Below the pieces are notes generated by a model. That model did not search any database. It was given only the letters and a program-made list of their open reading frames with translations, and was not told the DNA's origin. Made by a program: the position numbers and the translations under genes. A stretch of 64,000 nucleotides of DNA from Sialis fuliginosa (Eukaryota; Arthropoda; Insecta; Megaloptera; Sialidae): positions 28,553,001 through 28,617,000 of the forward strand of contig OY540813.1 of assembly GCA_961205875.1 (NCBI GenBank). The letters run 5' to 3'. Positions 11,179-22,481 of this stretch are shown here, piece by piece; the stretch's first letter is position 1, and the number at the start of each line of letters is the position of its first letter.

Positions 11179-12767
11179 TATAAAGCTCAACGTGTTTCTA
11201 TCTGTCTGTCTGTTAGTGTGCTTATCACTCGAGAACCACTTATCCGATTTACGTGTTTTTTTAATTCATAGATACGTTCTCTGGCCAGGTTATAGGCTAT
11301 ATTTTGTTACGTTAGGTAACATAACAACTAAGTAGTGACGATAATAGTAAATCAAGTCGGAAAAAAGTTTTATGACCTGCAAAATATTAATCCTTATCGA
11401 AATAAATGATTTATCGTCATAAGTACTTAATGTAGATTTAATTTGCATTCAAATTGGTGTTTTGTGTTAGGAAATAACTTGAAATATACAGACAGTAACA
11501 TATTATTCGCGGCAGTTCGCGCGAACTATGGTGAAGTGTCGCGGGGCAGAGGGAAATATTCTGCGCTCGGCCGGCAGTTGTTTATTTTGTTTTCAATTAC
11601 TAACTTTTAAATTTAAAATTTTTGTTCTAAATCGTTTTTGTTAAGTAATTTAGGTGTTGATTAGTTATTATTACAATAATAATTAATCGTGTTTGTACTT
11701 AATTCAAATATATTTTTTCAAAAATCCTAGCTGTATACATATATATATAATCAGGAGAGGACTTCTGAGTATCGTCTGCCCTGATATCCATATGTCAACC
11801 ATGGCTGGTGGAGGTGTGCTGTAAATTTAACTGACTAATACCCGGTATTATAAATAGAAATACGTAAATCTTATTCAGGCGCGTATACAGCCTAACTTCT
11901 CGGAGGGGCTCATACAGAAAAAAATTATAAATTTAACTTTTAATAAAACACTTTCTAATAGCAGCATATTATATATATTTCCTATAAACGTATAATAAAC
12001 CTCAAAATATTTTATTGTTTAGTTTTTTTTTTAATTAATATACTGGCTGTCCAAGAACAGTATGCAGAAAAATTCGCTGTTTAATAATCTGTAAATCAAA
12101 ATTTATTTAAAGCTGTTGTTATCGAGATATTAGTTAACAAACAGTTTCATGACTGCAAATTCTTGAATTGTTCATTTTACAAATTCGAATTTTGCAATAA
12201 ACGGTAGCAGAGAGAGATGTATAATATGGCAACTAGAAATGACGTCAAATAAATTTTCTATAACTTATATAAAATAATTACTTTAGCGATGTTCAATATT
12301 AATTAGGTATATATATTACAAATAGTATGTCAATCTTCATTTTTACGTGTAAAACAGTTAATTATCATAATGTTAATTTTTTACTCAAATGATTTTGTAG
12401 TTGAAAATTTATTAATACATATTGATTTGAACTCGTCTGACTACTTTAAATCTTTCTGATTTCTTCATAATATCTAGTGTATATTTTTAATTCATGGGGG
12501 AGAATCATGACCCCTTGTCCCCTCCCTCATGTATACGCGCCTGATCCTATTACTTCATACAAAATGCCTAAAAATAAATACAAAACACCAGGAAATAAAA
12601 CATTACAAAATACAATATTTATACCCAAATTTCACATATTAAAACACGTTAATAATTGTCTCCATATTTTATTTATTTTAATTAACCGGTTTTTTCAGAT
12701 AAATATAATACTCAGAGCTTTAAGTACCATCATTCTCGTTTGACTATCTAAAAGGATAACAAGAAAA
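11179..12767. other. Upstream region of gene B
   Basis: 11187-11340 is a SINE/RTE-tail-like fragment (tctgtctgtctgtt, then a degenerate 'ctcgagaaccacttatccgatt' block split off from the left flank of the preceding element). 11500-11575 is a short GC-rich patch (ggcagttcgcgcgaac, gtgtcgcggggcag). The last ~700 bp before the ATG are AT-rich; no convincing TATA or TCAGT initiator was found. Confidence 0.4.
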
Positions 12768-12966
12768 ATGTGGTATATAATAAATAACCAAAATTATTCC
12801 GTTAGTGAATTGTTGTTCAGTTTTATTGTATTAAGTTTTATTATGTTGTATATTAAATACCACTGGAATAGGAGAAAATTGTACACGTTTGCCGCGTCCC
12901 TTCCGGGACCTCCATCTATCCCTTTTTTGGGAAGTACATATATGATCATTGGTAAAGATCTTCAAG
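12768..12966 (+). CDS. Gene B exon 1 (membrane anchor and proline hinge)
   Basis: 199 nt, ends in phase 1 at donor gtatgt. Hydrophobic anchor, then HWNRRKLYTFAASLPGPP and FLGSTYMIIGKDLQ. The RRK after the anchor supports cytosolic orientation of the catalytic domain (positive-inside rule). Confidence 0.92.
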
Positions 12967-15900
12967 GTATGTACCTATTTAATAATTTGTTTAAACTTAT
13001 TAGGGTTCCGAAGAAACCCTATTAATCTCACTTTGTCGTCCGTCCGTCCGCCCGTCCGTCCTTTTCACTCAAACCTAAATAGCTCGTAAACTATATAAGC
13101 TAAAAACTTGAAATTTTTACTGAACATGTAAAATGATGCCCTCTAGTAAAGTGTGTACAAATATATTGAAAAAATAATTTTTCAGGGAGACACTAAAAAG
13201 CTAAAGCTAGGTAAAAAAAATATTTTTTTTACCAAGGCATGTGGTAAGTTAAAATGTATAATCAAACAAGCGGAATTTGACCCTTTTTCTATTTTTTTTC
13301 TAAATCAAAAATAGTGTCTGTAGGGGCTTTAAAGCAAATCCAAAAAAAATTGTATACCAAGACTTGTGGGATGTCAAAAAGTAAATCTCAATTAGTAGAA
13401 TATGACCATAAAAATGGCGCCTATAGGTAGCTAAAAGCAGTATTTTATTTTGCCCCCCCCCCCCCCTCTAACTACCTACTCAAAAAATCTGAAAAAAATT
13501 TGGTAACGAGGTTTTGGTGGGGCTACTAACGACAAATATTAAAGTCAACAATATAATTTTGAATTTTGGAATAATAGGTGTGTAATATAATTTTTGTTTT
13601 CATATCTAGGCATGTGGGATGTCAAAATGTACATCTTAATTAGTAGAATATGACCATTTTTTTAATTTTTTTATAACTCAAAAACGGCGCCACCAGTGGG
13701 CTTAAAGCAGCAGTTTATTTTGTCCCCTACCCCTGTAGCTCGGTAACTACTGGTTTTTGTTTACTTTTGTAAATTATTTATTGAATTATATTGATTTTTC
13801 TTATAAAAAGTATCAACATAAAATTAAATTAAAAGTATTTAGCACATATTTTATGTATGTATAAGGAAGCACCCATTAATTAACGTAAGGATGGTTTTTG
13901 AAACTGAGGAGCCCCCCCCCCCCCCCACTCACTCACCTTCCATTATCTACATTAATAAATACAGATCATTTTATACGAAAATATCCGAGATTAAATTCCT
14001 TCTCAATCATTCCCTACTCGTAAATAAACAGACTTTCTTAAAGGCATTTTAGTTAAATTAAAATATTAAATTTCATAACAATAAAATAATATCAGCCTAT
14101 GAATATTATAACAGTAAATTTACATATTATAATTATTTATAAAATTCGTACTAGTAGGGCCAAGGAAGACAAGTCTTATACTTGAAATATAATGCTAAAA
14201 CTGTTTCAATGATTTGATTGAAGGTTTTATATATTTTAAGCCAACCTGCGCCCGCGGTCAAGTAAATATTAAGAAATTATGTTTTATAATGGTTTTTTAA
14301 ATATCAGGTGTTTCAGAATGTCTGAAACTGGTTTTAATTTCCCTTTAAAATAACATTTAAAACATTGTTTTATTTAAATAACTTAACGAATAATTTTATT
14401 CGTTGAAACTATTTTTAAAATAAAATAAAACGGCCAAGTGCGTGTTGGGCACGCACATGATAGGTTTCCGTAGTCATTACGATTTATAAACAAGAGTTAA
14501 TTCAACGGACGCTCTGATAACGACATTTAAATGCAAATATATCGTGACTGAATGGTTAAAATCAAAATGTCATATAACATTTTTTGTTGTATTTTAGGAG
14601 ACCTATCTAAAGATACCCCACTAAATGGGGTAAGTGAAAAACAATTTGAGTACAATTTTCAGTCTATGGGAGGAGGTCCAAAATAATTTTGATAGTGTTC
14701 GTTATAATTTTCAGTGAAAGTACTAATTCAAAGCTACATTCTGAATTTTTTTCAGATTTTTTGAATAGATAGTTTAGAAATTAGGGTGGGGGGGGGACGC
14801 TTTGATAACGACATTTAAATGCAAATATATTTTGACTGAAGGGTTAAAATCAAAAGATCATTTAACATTATTTGTTGCATTTTAGGAGACCTATCCAATG
14901 ACCACTCACTCAATGGGTTAAGTGAAAAAAAAATGTGAGTTCATTTTTCAGTCTATGGGAGGGGGGTCCAAAATAATTTTGAGAGTGTTCGTTATAATTT
15001 TCAGTAGAAGTACTAATTGAAAGCTACATTCTAAATTTTTTTCAGATTTTTTGAAAAGATAGTTTAGAAATTAAGGGGGGGGGGGACGCTTTGATAACGA
15101 CATTTAAATGCAAATATATCGTGACTGAAGGGTTAAAATCAAAAGGTCATTTAACATTATTTGTTGCATTTTAGGAGACCTATCCAATGACCCCCCAATC
15201 AATGGAATATGTGAAAAAAAAATTGTGAGTTTACTTTTCAGTCTATGGGAGGGGGGTCCAAAATAATTTTGACAGTGTTCGTTATAATTTTCAGTGGAAG
15301 TACTAATTAAAGGTTACATTCATGAATTTTTTCAGATTTTTTAAGTTGATAGTTTAGAAATTAGAGGGGGGGGGGCGCTTTTATCACGACTTTGAACGCA
15401 AATATATCGTGACTGAAGGGTTAAAATCAAAATGTCATATTGCATTTTTTATTGCATTTTAGGAGACCTATCTAAAGACATCCCACTTAATGTATTAAGC
15501 GAAAAATTTTTTTTGAAAATACTTTTCAGTCTATGGAAATGGGGTCCAAAAAATTTTTTTTTTCAAAAATATTATCATTTCTGTTTTTGGCTGATCAGTG
15601 TTCGTATGTATACCAAATTTCATCTTAATCGGCTTAAAATTTTTGAGGACGGACGGACGGACGGACATGGCGAAACTATAAGGTTTCCTAGTTTTCTACG
15701 GAAACCTAAAAAGCATTCAATAAAAACATTTGAAATATTTTTAATCGATTGAGAGCAATTACAAATTACAACCCTTCATCTATGACAGGGAACGAAATAC
15801 GTAATTTTTCTTTTTTTTTCGCTATTTGTTAATTATACAATATCGTAAATATTTCGGCTCCTATACGAGATAGGGCGTATTTTTTTTACTTTAAGCTCCT

Positions 15901-18900
15901 ATGCGATTTTTTCCTCCGAATCGAATTAGGTCAATTACAACCCTTTATCTGCGACAAAAGATGAAATATTGAAGGTACGAAATCTTATGTAAATAAGATT
16001 ATCTTTTTTATGCCAATATATTTAAGGGTTGAGGGATGGAAGGTATACTTCCTCGGTCACCAAACTACGGCCCTCGAAAGATTTTCATCCGGCTCTCGAT
16101 TTTTATACAAGAATATTTTATGTATAAGAAATATAAAGTTTAATGATTTGATGTGTATAATAATAACAATAATATGTATATATGTACATTTTAGTAGATA
16201 TTTTCCATCATAAATTCCGGTATAAACTTATTTATATAATTCACATATCAATAAATGTTCTAATAGGATTCCAACTAGAATATATATAAATATCGTCCAC
16301 TCCTCCATATTTAAAAAAAATTATCCGGCCCGTTTCTCGAAAAGTTTGGTCACCCCTGGTGTAGAAATAAAAAAATACTGTCTTTTTATGCTCTTTATTG
16401 AACTTACATAGGTTTCATATAATCACTTTTATGGTGATTTTATAACGAAGAAAATTAATTTTATTTTGTCGCAATCTGACCAATAAAACCGGAAATATTT
16501 TAATGTACAATGTACAATGTACATTTTTTATGTACGGCCCTCGAAAAATTTTAGGTTGTCAATGCAATATGTGGATCAATTTAGGCTGGCCAGGCCTATA
16601 TTATACCAAGATACCAAAATTTAAATCGATATTCAATTTAATATTCCAGAAACAGTCGATTTCATTTTGGATTACTGGCACAAATATTATTACTGCACCA
16701 CGTTGCCTCTGAAAATGTGGATTGGTCAAATACTGTCAATAACTCCAACGATTCCTGAAGATTTGCAAATTATTCTCAACTCTCCAGACTCTTTTGAAAA
16801 ACCCGTCACATACAAGATTGTCAAGGGCCTAGCAGAAAACTCTTTAATTACAGTACAACGTAAGAAATTATATCTAAACAGATCTGAAGTCAAATCAAAT
16901 AAACAAAAGATAATAACAATAGTTTTAAAACGTGCTATTGAAAACATAAATATGAATTTATTTGTTATATTTCAGTACCTTTATGGAAATTTCAGCGAAA
17001 AATCTTAAACCAATACTTCTCAAAACAAATGTGTCACAAATATATTTCCGAATTTAACAAGAAAGGAGATAAATTGTTAGAACATATCAGCAAAAAGAAT
17101 CTTTGGCCTGAAAAAGAATTTCAGAGTTTAATATTTTTTGGTACAGCTGATGCTATTATAGGTAAGTTAAAATTTTTGATTTATACGTATTATTTTATTA
17201 AATATTTTTTTATTTTTAGCATCTTTTTTCACTAAAACCGATATTTTGACGTATGAAGATTACGCATATTTAATGAAAGAAATTGACAGGTAAAATAAAA
17301 TACATTACATTACACGAATAATTTAAGTATTGATATATGTATTTCGAGATGAGACTGACAAGGAGACCACCAGACCCTTGTCGCACCAATTTGCTTTAAA
17401 AAAAATATAGTTGTAGTATTGGCATAGACAAACCTACACACCAAGCCGGAAAACTCATAAACAAACGAGAAAAAAATTATGATTTCCTCTGTAAATTCGC
17501 TTAAACCTATGTACCTATCCAGTTGAAGTCAAACGCAACACTAGCGGTGGCTCGGTCGTTAGCGCTACGGGTTGACAACCGTGAATGGCCGGGTTCGATA
17601 TATTTTTGATATAAGTAACTACATATGTTTAAGCGAATTTACAGAGGAATTTCATAATTTTTTTCTCGTTTGTTTATGAGTTTTCCGTCAAACGGCTTAC
17701 CTTGGGTTGCATAAAACAAAATTAATCACGATTAGTTAATCAGTTGTTATCAAACCATTATTACGTTAATTCTAAAATACAATCACAGTTATGATAAATT
17801 TTATAAGGTAAAAAATGATTATATTTAGTGAATTGTTCATTTACAAATCGAAATTAAGTTTTGAATTAACATTAATCATGGTTTGAAAACAACTGATTAA
17901 CTAATCGTGGTTAATTATGCCACGACTATAACTCTTTTTTTTAAAGCAAAAAGGTGCGGTAAAGGTTTGGTAGTCCTCTTGTGAGATAAAATGGCTTCAA
18001 TTTTTAATAGAAAAGACGAAATAAACCTCATTCTCGTCTCGCCTCGTATCAGCTATAATCGAGATTAACATATTTTTATCTATCCGTAAAGCAAGAATAT
18101 ATTATACATATATAGTCATGCATTACAAATAATGAAGCGAAAAAGTTATTATTATTTACGCTTCAGTTTGTGTAGTGCACGACCGTGGCTCACGCACCAT
18201 ATATTATAATGTTTGTTTTGTCAGGTTGGGAACGATGACATTTTCACGACTGGTTAAATTTTGGCTTCTTAACGATTTCATATATAATATGACTGAAATG
18301 AGCAAACATATGAAAGAAGGCTTAGCAGAACTCAGAAAAAATGTATTAGAAAAGGTAATACAATTAAGGTATTTTTACGTATTTTTCAACTACAGTAAGT
18401 AATATAACCTGTTTGAATTTAACATTTTTTATGCAAACAAGGCCATATCACAAGATTCGTATTGGTTTAGTCATTTTTGGACCAATAAGAAGAATATTTG
18501 ATAAATGCTCTTCTAATTTCGAAAATGATTTTCTTATCACGTCCATTTTTTGATAATCAGTGTTTATCAAGATAATACCTAATTAATTCCTGTTACAATT
18601 TTTAGATTATTGAGGAAAAGAAAATGCTAGGTCCAATATCGAAGCATGCTAATGAAAACGGTGATCTAGAATACGATTGTGTCCTTGATTGTTTAATAGA
18701 TCAAGATGATCCCGAAGGAAAGTTATTAGAGGGCATGAAAGATAATCTATCATTCTTTTTATTTGTAAGTATATAAATCTAAGAAAAGGTATCACATTTT
18801 CCCAATGGTTTTATTAAGTACTTTGTTTAACGTCATCAAAAAAATAAAATAAAACACCGGATTTCTTCAGATATGGAATCTAAAACTTACAGAACAACTA

Positions 18901-21900
18901 TTGATAATTAGAACATATTATACAGGGTAGTTCAATAGTGCGTCCGGCTTTCCTAGCGCACTTCCCGTAAGAGATAGAAAAAAAAGTTTGGTACATAATA
19001 TTATTGGTTTGAAAAGATCAACGTCGTAAAATTATTTTTAACAATACAGGGTGTCCCATTTTTGCGGTATAACAAAAACAAAGATTTTTTTAAATGGAAT
19101 ACCCTGTAACGTTTTATGTCTTCCGATGTCATTTTTTAACCTCTACATAAACGTCTGTTCAATTTTTAATTTAATGACAGTGTTGCCAAATTAGAATTTT
19201 TTTTCCGAAAAATAACCCATATTCAGGCTCAACTATAAAAAATCGTAGCGACCTCGTTTTTTTGAAGTTATGAATTTTTTTAGCAATAATGTTAGTCCAG
19301 GTAAAGAGTAACATTTTGATAATAAACAAATTTAATTTAGTTCTACAGGGTGTTAATAAAAAAATGCCAAAGTTTGCAATCTTCAAAATGATAAAACTCA
19401 TTTTTTTCAAATGTGACTACCCTTTTTTTATTTCACTATTCGATGGTTTTTTTTCTCCTTTTCAATTTGTATAGGGGATATCTTATGTCTAAACTCCATA
19501 CTTTCTGAGATATTCAATCATTTTCACAAAAGTAACCATTTCACCACGTTTTTATGCACCGAAGTAGGCTGTGCTGATGCAAAATAAATGCCAAAATGTA
19601 AGTACTTAAGTATCAATGTAACATTTGATTAAATTTTATAATTAAAACGGATAATACTTATGTAATAAAATTATTTATTTTATTCAAAAAACTATGATCA
19701 GTAACAAAATTGAAAATACATATAAAAGATAAAAGACTACAATAAATGTTCGAAATGTCTTCCATTTTCATCCAGGCACAAATCAATTTACCGGCATTTG
19801 TTTTGTAATTGTTTCGCATTTATTTTGCATCAGCACAGCCTACTTCGGTGCATAAAAACGTGGTGAAATGGTTACTTTTGTGAAAATTATTGAATATCTC
19901 AGAATGTATGGAGTTTAGACATAAGATATCCCCTATACAAATTGAAAAGGAGAAAAAAACCCATCGAATAGTGAAATAAAAAAAGGGTAGTCACATTTGA
20001 AAAAAATGAGTTTTATCATTTTGAAGATTGCAAACTTTGTCATTTTTTTATTAACACCCTGTAGAACTAAATTAAATTTGTTTATTATCAAAATGTTACT
20101 CTTTACCTGGACTAACATTATTGCTAAAAAAATTCATAACTTCAAAAAAAACGAGGTCGCTACGATTTTTTATAGTTGAGCCTGAATATGGGTTATTTTT
20201 CGGAAAAAAAATTCTAATTTGGCAACACTGTCATTAAATTAAAAATTGAACAGACGTTTATGTAGAGGTTAAAAAATGACATCGGAAGACATAAAACGTT
20301 ACAGGGTATTCCATTTAAAAAAATCTTTGTTTTTGTTATACCGCAAAAATGGGACACCCTGTATTGTTAAAAATAATTTTACGACGTTGATCTTTTCAAA
20401 CCAATAATATTATGTACCAAACTTTTTTTTCTATCTCCTACGGGAAGTGCACTAGGAAAGCCGGACGCACTATTGAACTACCCTGTATACATTGCGGATG
20501 TCCCAGATATGGGGATCTCAATATCTATAAGATATACTTTGGTTTAACGAAAGGAATTATTTATTAAAGAAGGGTTGAGTATTAAGTAATAAAAGAAAAA
20601 ATATTAATAATTCTATGTGGTTTAGGCGGTATACCCAAAAAAACTAAAAATTACGAATTTCTTTAAGTGGCTATAACTTTTTTGTCAAAGTAGATAGGTA
20701 CTATGCTTCTGGTTTCTTAAGGCACTTTTTGGTGTAAAATTGATTGGTGTATTTAGAAATTTGTATCACTTTTCGTTTTTGAGTTCAAGCCCTAACTTTA
20801 GTTTTTCTTATGGGCCACTAATTTGGCAATAGCATATTTGAATGTATTTTTTACTCTACTTTACAACGATATGTCACTTGTTATACTTATTATCGAAAAA
20901 ATTTAAGAACATTTTTAGATAATATTTAGTCTATTGTTTTCAAGTATTTATTTGTTTTTTTTTTTTTATTGTTGTAATTGTGACTTTTGTTTAATAATTT
21001 TTGTTTTATATGGCCTACTTAAATATTTGTAATAGAATACTTTATAAATATCACTAGTATTTAATACCTCAACTAATTTCGAAAATTAAAATTAAATGCG
21101 GCATATTATTATTTTAGCATATTAGAATTTTCAAACCACATAAAATTATTAATATTTTTTGATACAGTTATACTCAGTACTCACCCCTTCCTTACAAATA
21201 ATTCATCTCGTTTAACTAAATCAGTATCTCTTATAGATACTGAGATCCCCATGCTGGAAAAGTTATAACTACCATCTCAAGGAAACATTAAAATCTTTTA
21301 GAGTTCAGAATCCACTGGATCTAGCCTTTATAATGTCCTAATGATGCTGGCAATGCATCAAGATGTGCAAGATAAACTATATGAAGAAATTCTAGACATT
21401 CTTGGTGATTCCGAAAAACCAATTGAAGGAAATGATGTCCTTAAAATGGATTATTTAGAACAAGTCATCAAAGAAACACTTAGACTTTTCATTCCTGTCG
21501 GAAATTTTGGAAGAATTGCGCAGAAAGATATAAAGTTAACAAATTGTACTGTACCAGCTGGGACTTTAGTTTCAATGGTACCATATTTGGTACATATGAA
21601 TAAAAATATTTGGCCAGATCCGGAAAAGTTCGATCCGGATAGATTTTCACCTGAAAATTCTGAAAATAGACATAAATATAGCTTCTTGACGTTCGGTGCT
21701 GGTCCCAGAATTTGCATCGGTATGTTTTTTTTTTTATAAATTGGAGTAAATAACCAATTATGTGCTAATAATTTCAATAATGGAAAATGTTTTTATGATA
21801 TTATTTTAATTTGTCTTGTTATGTAAATTTATATGACTTAAAAGGGAGAGCCCACTTTAGGCAGCCAAAAATAAGTGAATTTTAAAGATTTTTTTGTGTC

Positions 21901-22481
21901 GAAACTATTAATTCTACGTTAAAATTTTGTATGCATATTACTACATCTTTGAATTTTCAAAAACATTTTTTACGGCAATTGATGATGGTTGACGCCTGAG
22001 TTGTTCCACTGCGTACTACGTAGCGGCTGTAGCATTGATCTGAAACATCAGAGACAAGAATATTTAGATTTTTACAAATCTTTTATTAGCTTGACCTGTA
22101 ACATTGTAAACGAATCATACAACTCATATTTCATTCATTTCTAATTGTCGTATCGATTTGAAATTGTGCACCGTATGTATATAAAATTTGTATGACTAAA
22201 ATCAATAAAAGCGTGGGATAATATAAACGCAAATATATGGAAAAAATATCTAATGTAAAATAAGATAGTTCAACAAATGTTTAAAATATATAAAATTTAA
22301 CATCGATTGTTTTGTTTTAGGGTATAAATTTGCAATGTACTTACAAAAAACACTTGCTGCAAAAATCCTTTTTAAGTACAAAATTGAAACTGATGCAAAA
22401 ATGTCAGATATCAAAAGAAAGTTTATTCTTTCAACTAGATATAGATGTGAACATCCAATAAGACTTATACCTAGAAGATAA
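12768..22481 (+). CDS. CYP4-clan cytochrome P450, gene B (complete, 8 exons, 510 aa)
   Basis: Microsomal heme-thiolate mono-oxygenase. Join 12768-12966, 16650-16859, 16976-17161, 17220-17289, 18225-18354, 18606-18764, 21302-21719, 22321-22481 = 1533 nt, which closes in frame at TAA 22479-22481. Layout: N-terminal ER anchor (about residues 11-31), basic NRRK, proline hinge LPGPPSIPF; C-helix WKFQR (W140-R144); I-helix FSSESTG (E321); K-helix ExxR at E376-R379; PDRF 430-433; heme loop FGAGPRICIG with axial Cys 456. The length is normal for a P450 (~500 aa). The ATG is placed by the signal anchor and by agreement with exon 1 of genes C and D (all 199 nt). Intron lengths are 3683, 116, 58, 935, 251, 2537 and 601; the long ones are filled by repeats. 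It would need P450 reductase as electron donor; substrate unknown. The odd feature is the SSES oxygen-activation motif instead of AGxDTT. Confidence 0.93.
13000..13745. mobile_element. Repeat element with 'tagggttccg' end and internal repeats (intron 1 of gene B)
   Basis: Starts tagggttccgaagaaaccc followed by a (gtcc)n run, a start shared by a very common insect repeat type. Internal copies of 'catgtgg(g)atgtcaaaatgta' and 'ttagtagaatatgacca' recur at roughly 240-250 bp spacing (13235, 13365, 13611). The 3' boundary is not clear. Non-coding. Confidence 0.5.
14431..15712. repeat. Transposon-like unit with 288/289-bp tandem array (intron 1 of gene B)
   Basis: Left end cggccaagtgcg...ataggtttccgtag and right end ctacggaaacctaaaa are partly inverted, matching a widespread insect element type. 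Inside are four tandem units starting 14511, 14799, 15088 and 15377 (periods 288, 289, 289), each from 'gctttgataacgacattt' through 'ggagacctatc' and 'gtctatggga' to a poly-G run. The fourth unit is more diverged and runs into (ggac)n. Inverted fragments of the same family lie at 24150-24411 and 45567-45717. Confidence 0.8.
16049..16355. mobile_element. hAT-like MITE relic (intron 1 of gene B)
   Basis: Left side ggtcaccaaactac and right side agtttggtcacccctg are inverted; 'cggccctcgaaag' is typical of Charlie/hAT non-autonomous elements. No convincing 8-bp target duplication. A second 'tacggccctcgaaa' trace is at 16532. Confidence 0.5.
16650..16859 (+). CDS. Gene B exon 2
   Basis: 210 nt, acceptor atattccag, donor gtaaga. 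Encodes ETVDFILDYWHKYYY, KMWIGQILSITPTIPED and LQIILNSPDSFEKPVTY, the A-helix/beta-1 region and the B-helix. Aligns without gaps to exon 2 of gene C (GISDFVLDYWYKYYYGTK). Confidence 0.9.
16976..17161 (+). CDS. Gene B exon 3 (C-helix)
   Basis: 186 nt, acceptor atttcag, donor gtaagt. Contains LWKFQRKILNQYFSKQM, where WxxxR is the heme-propionate contact of the C-helix, then the D-helix region ending TADAII. Confidence 0.9.
17220..17289 (+). CDS. Gene B exon 4 (70-nt micro-exon)
   Basis: 70 nt between a 58-bp intron and a 935-bp intron. Encodes ASFFTKTDILTYEDYAYLM and KEID, with split codons at both ends (phases 1 and 2). Short enough to be missed by gene finders; the gene C counterpart is 67 nt. 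Confidence 0.85.
17448..17686. repeat. Hairpin with tRNA-like centre (intron 4 of gene B)
   Basis: Arms 17448-17513 (ggaaaactcataaacaaac...) and 17622-17686 (...gtttgtttatgagttttcc) are inverted copies with few mismatches. Between them lies a tRNA-like block described separately. It looks like a SINE head trapped in, or used as the loop of, a fold-back element. Confidence 0.75.
17540..17602 (+). other. tRNA-like (SINE head) sequence with A and B boxes
   Basis: Box A-like tggctcggtcgttagcgc (17549-17566), an anticodon-arm-like acggg-ttgacaa-ccgtg with GAC at the anticodon position, and box B-like gggttcgata (17591-17600). The 3' half of the T stem and the acceptor stem are absent, so it is not an intact tRNA gene. 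Pol III promoter activity is possible but unproven. Confidence 0.55.
18225..18354 (+). CDS. Gene B exon 5
   Basis: 130 nt, acceptor ttgtcag, donor gtaata. LGTMTFSRLVKFWLLNDF and following, nearly identical to gene A exon 5. Confidence 0.9.
18606..18764 (+). CDS. Gene B exon 6
   Basis: 159 nt, phase 0, acceptor tttttag, donor gtaagt. IIEEKKMLGPISKH to MKDNLSFFLF; the start of the I-helix is at its end. Confidence 0.9.
18923..20485. mobile_element. 1.56-kb fold-back element with TATA duplication (intron 6 of gene B)
   Basis: Flanked by TATA on both sides (18919-18922, 20486-20489). Ends CAGGGTAGTTCAATAG and CTATTGAACTACCCTG. Arms 18923-19591 and 19815-20485 are near-perfect inverted copies of ~670 bp, so matching short frames appear on both strands; these are not genes. 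The 223-bp centre contains unique sequence. Submotifs acagggtgt and accctgta recur within each arm. Confidence 0.9.
20511..21250. mobile_element. Second fold-back element in intron 6 of gene B
   Basis: Ends ggggatctca...ctataagata and tatctcttatagatac...gagatcccc. Outer ~110-bp arms (20511-20630 and 21135-21250) are inverted, including taataattctatgtggttta against aaaccacataaaattatta. The middle is AT-rich and non-coding. It ends directly against the conserved 3' tail of the intron. Confidence 0.7.
21302..21719 (+). CDS. Gene B exon 7 (I-helix to heme Cys)
   Basis: 418 nt, acceptor cttttag, donor gtatgt. SSESTGSSLYNVLMMLA, KETLRL, FDPDRF, FGAGPRICIG. The ~60 bp of intron before it are almost identical to the same place in gene A (1745-1809). 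Confidence 0.93.
22321..22481 (+). CDS. Gene B exon 8 (C-terminus)
   Basis: 161 nt, acceptor tgttttag, stop TAA. YKFAMYLQKTLAAKIL to RLIPRR. One Arg codon longer than gene A. Confidence 0.9.

Noticed and set aside
17540-17602. A functional tRNA gene
   Set aside because: Box A, box B and an anticodon-like loop exist, but the acceptor stem and the 3' half of the T stem are missing.
19171-20179. Mirror-image open frames on both strands (60-80 aa)
   Set aside because: They are produced by the inverted arms of the 18923-20485 fold-back element; composition is low-complexity and no family is recognisable.
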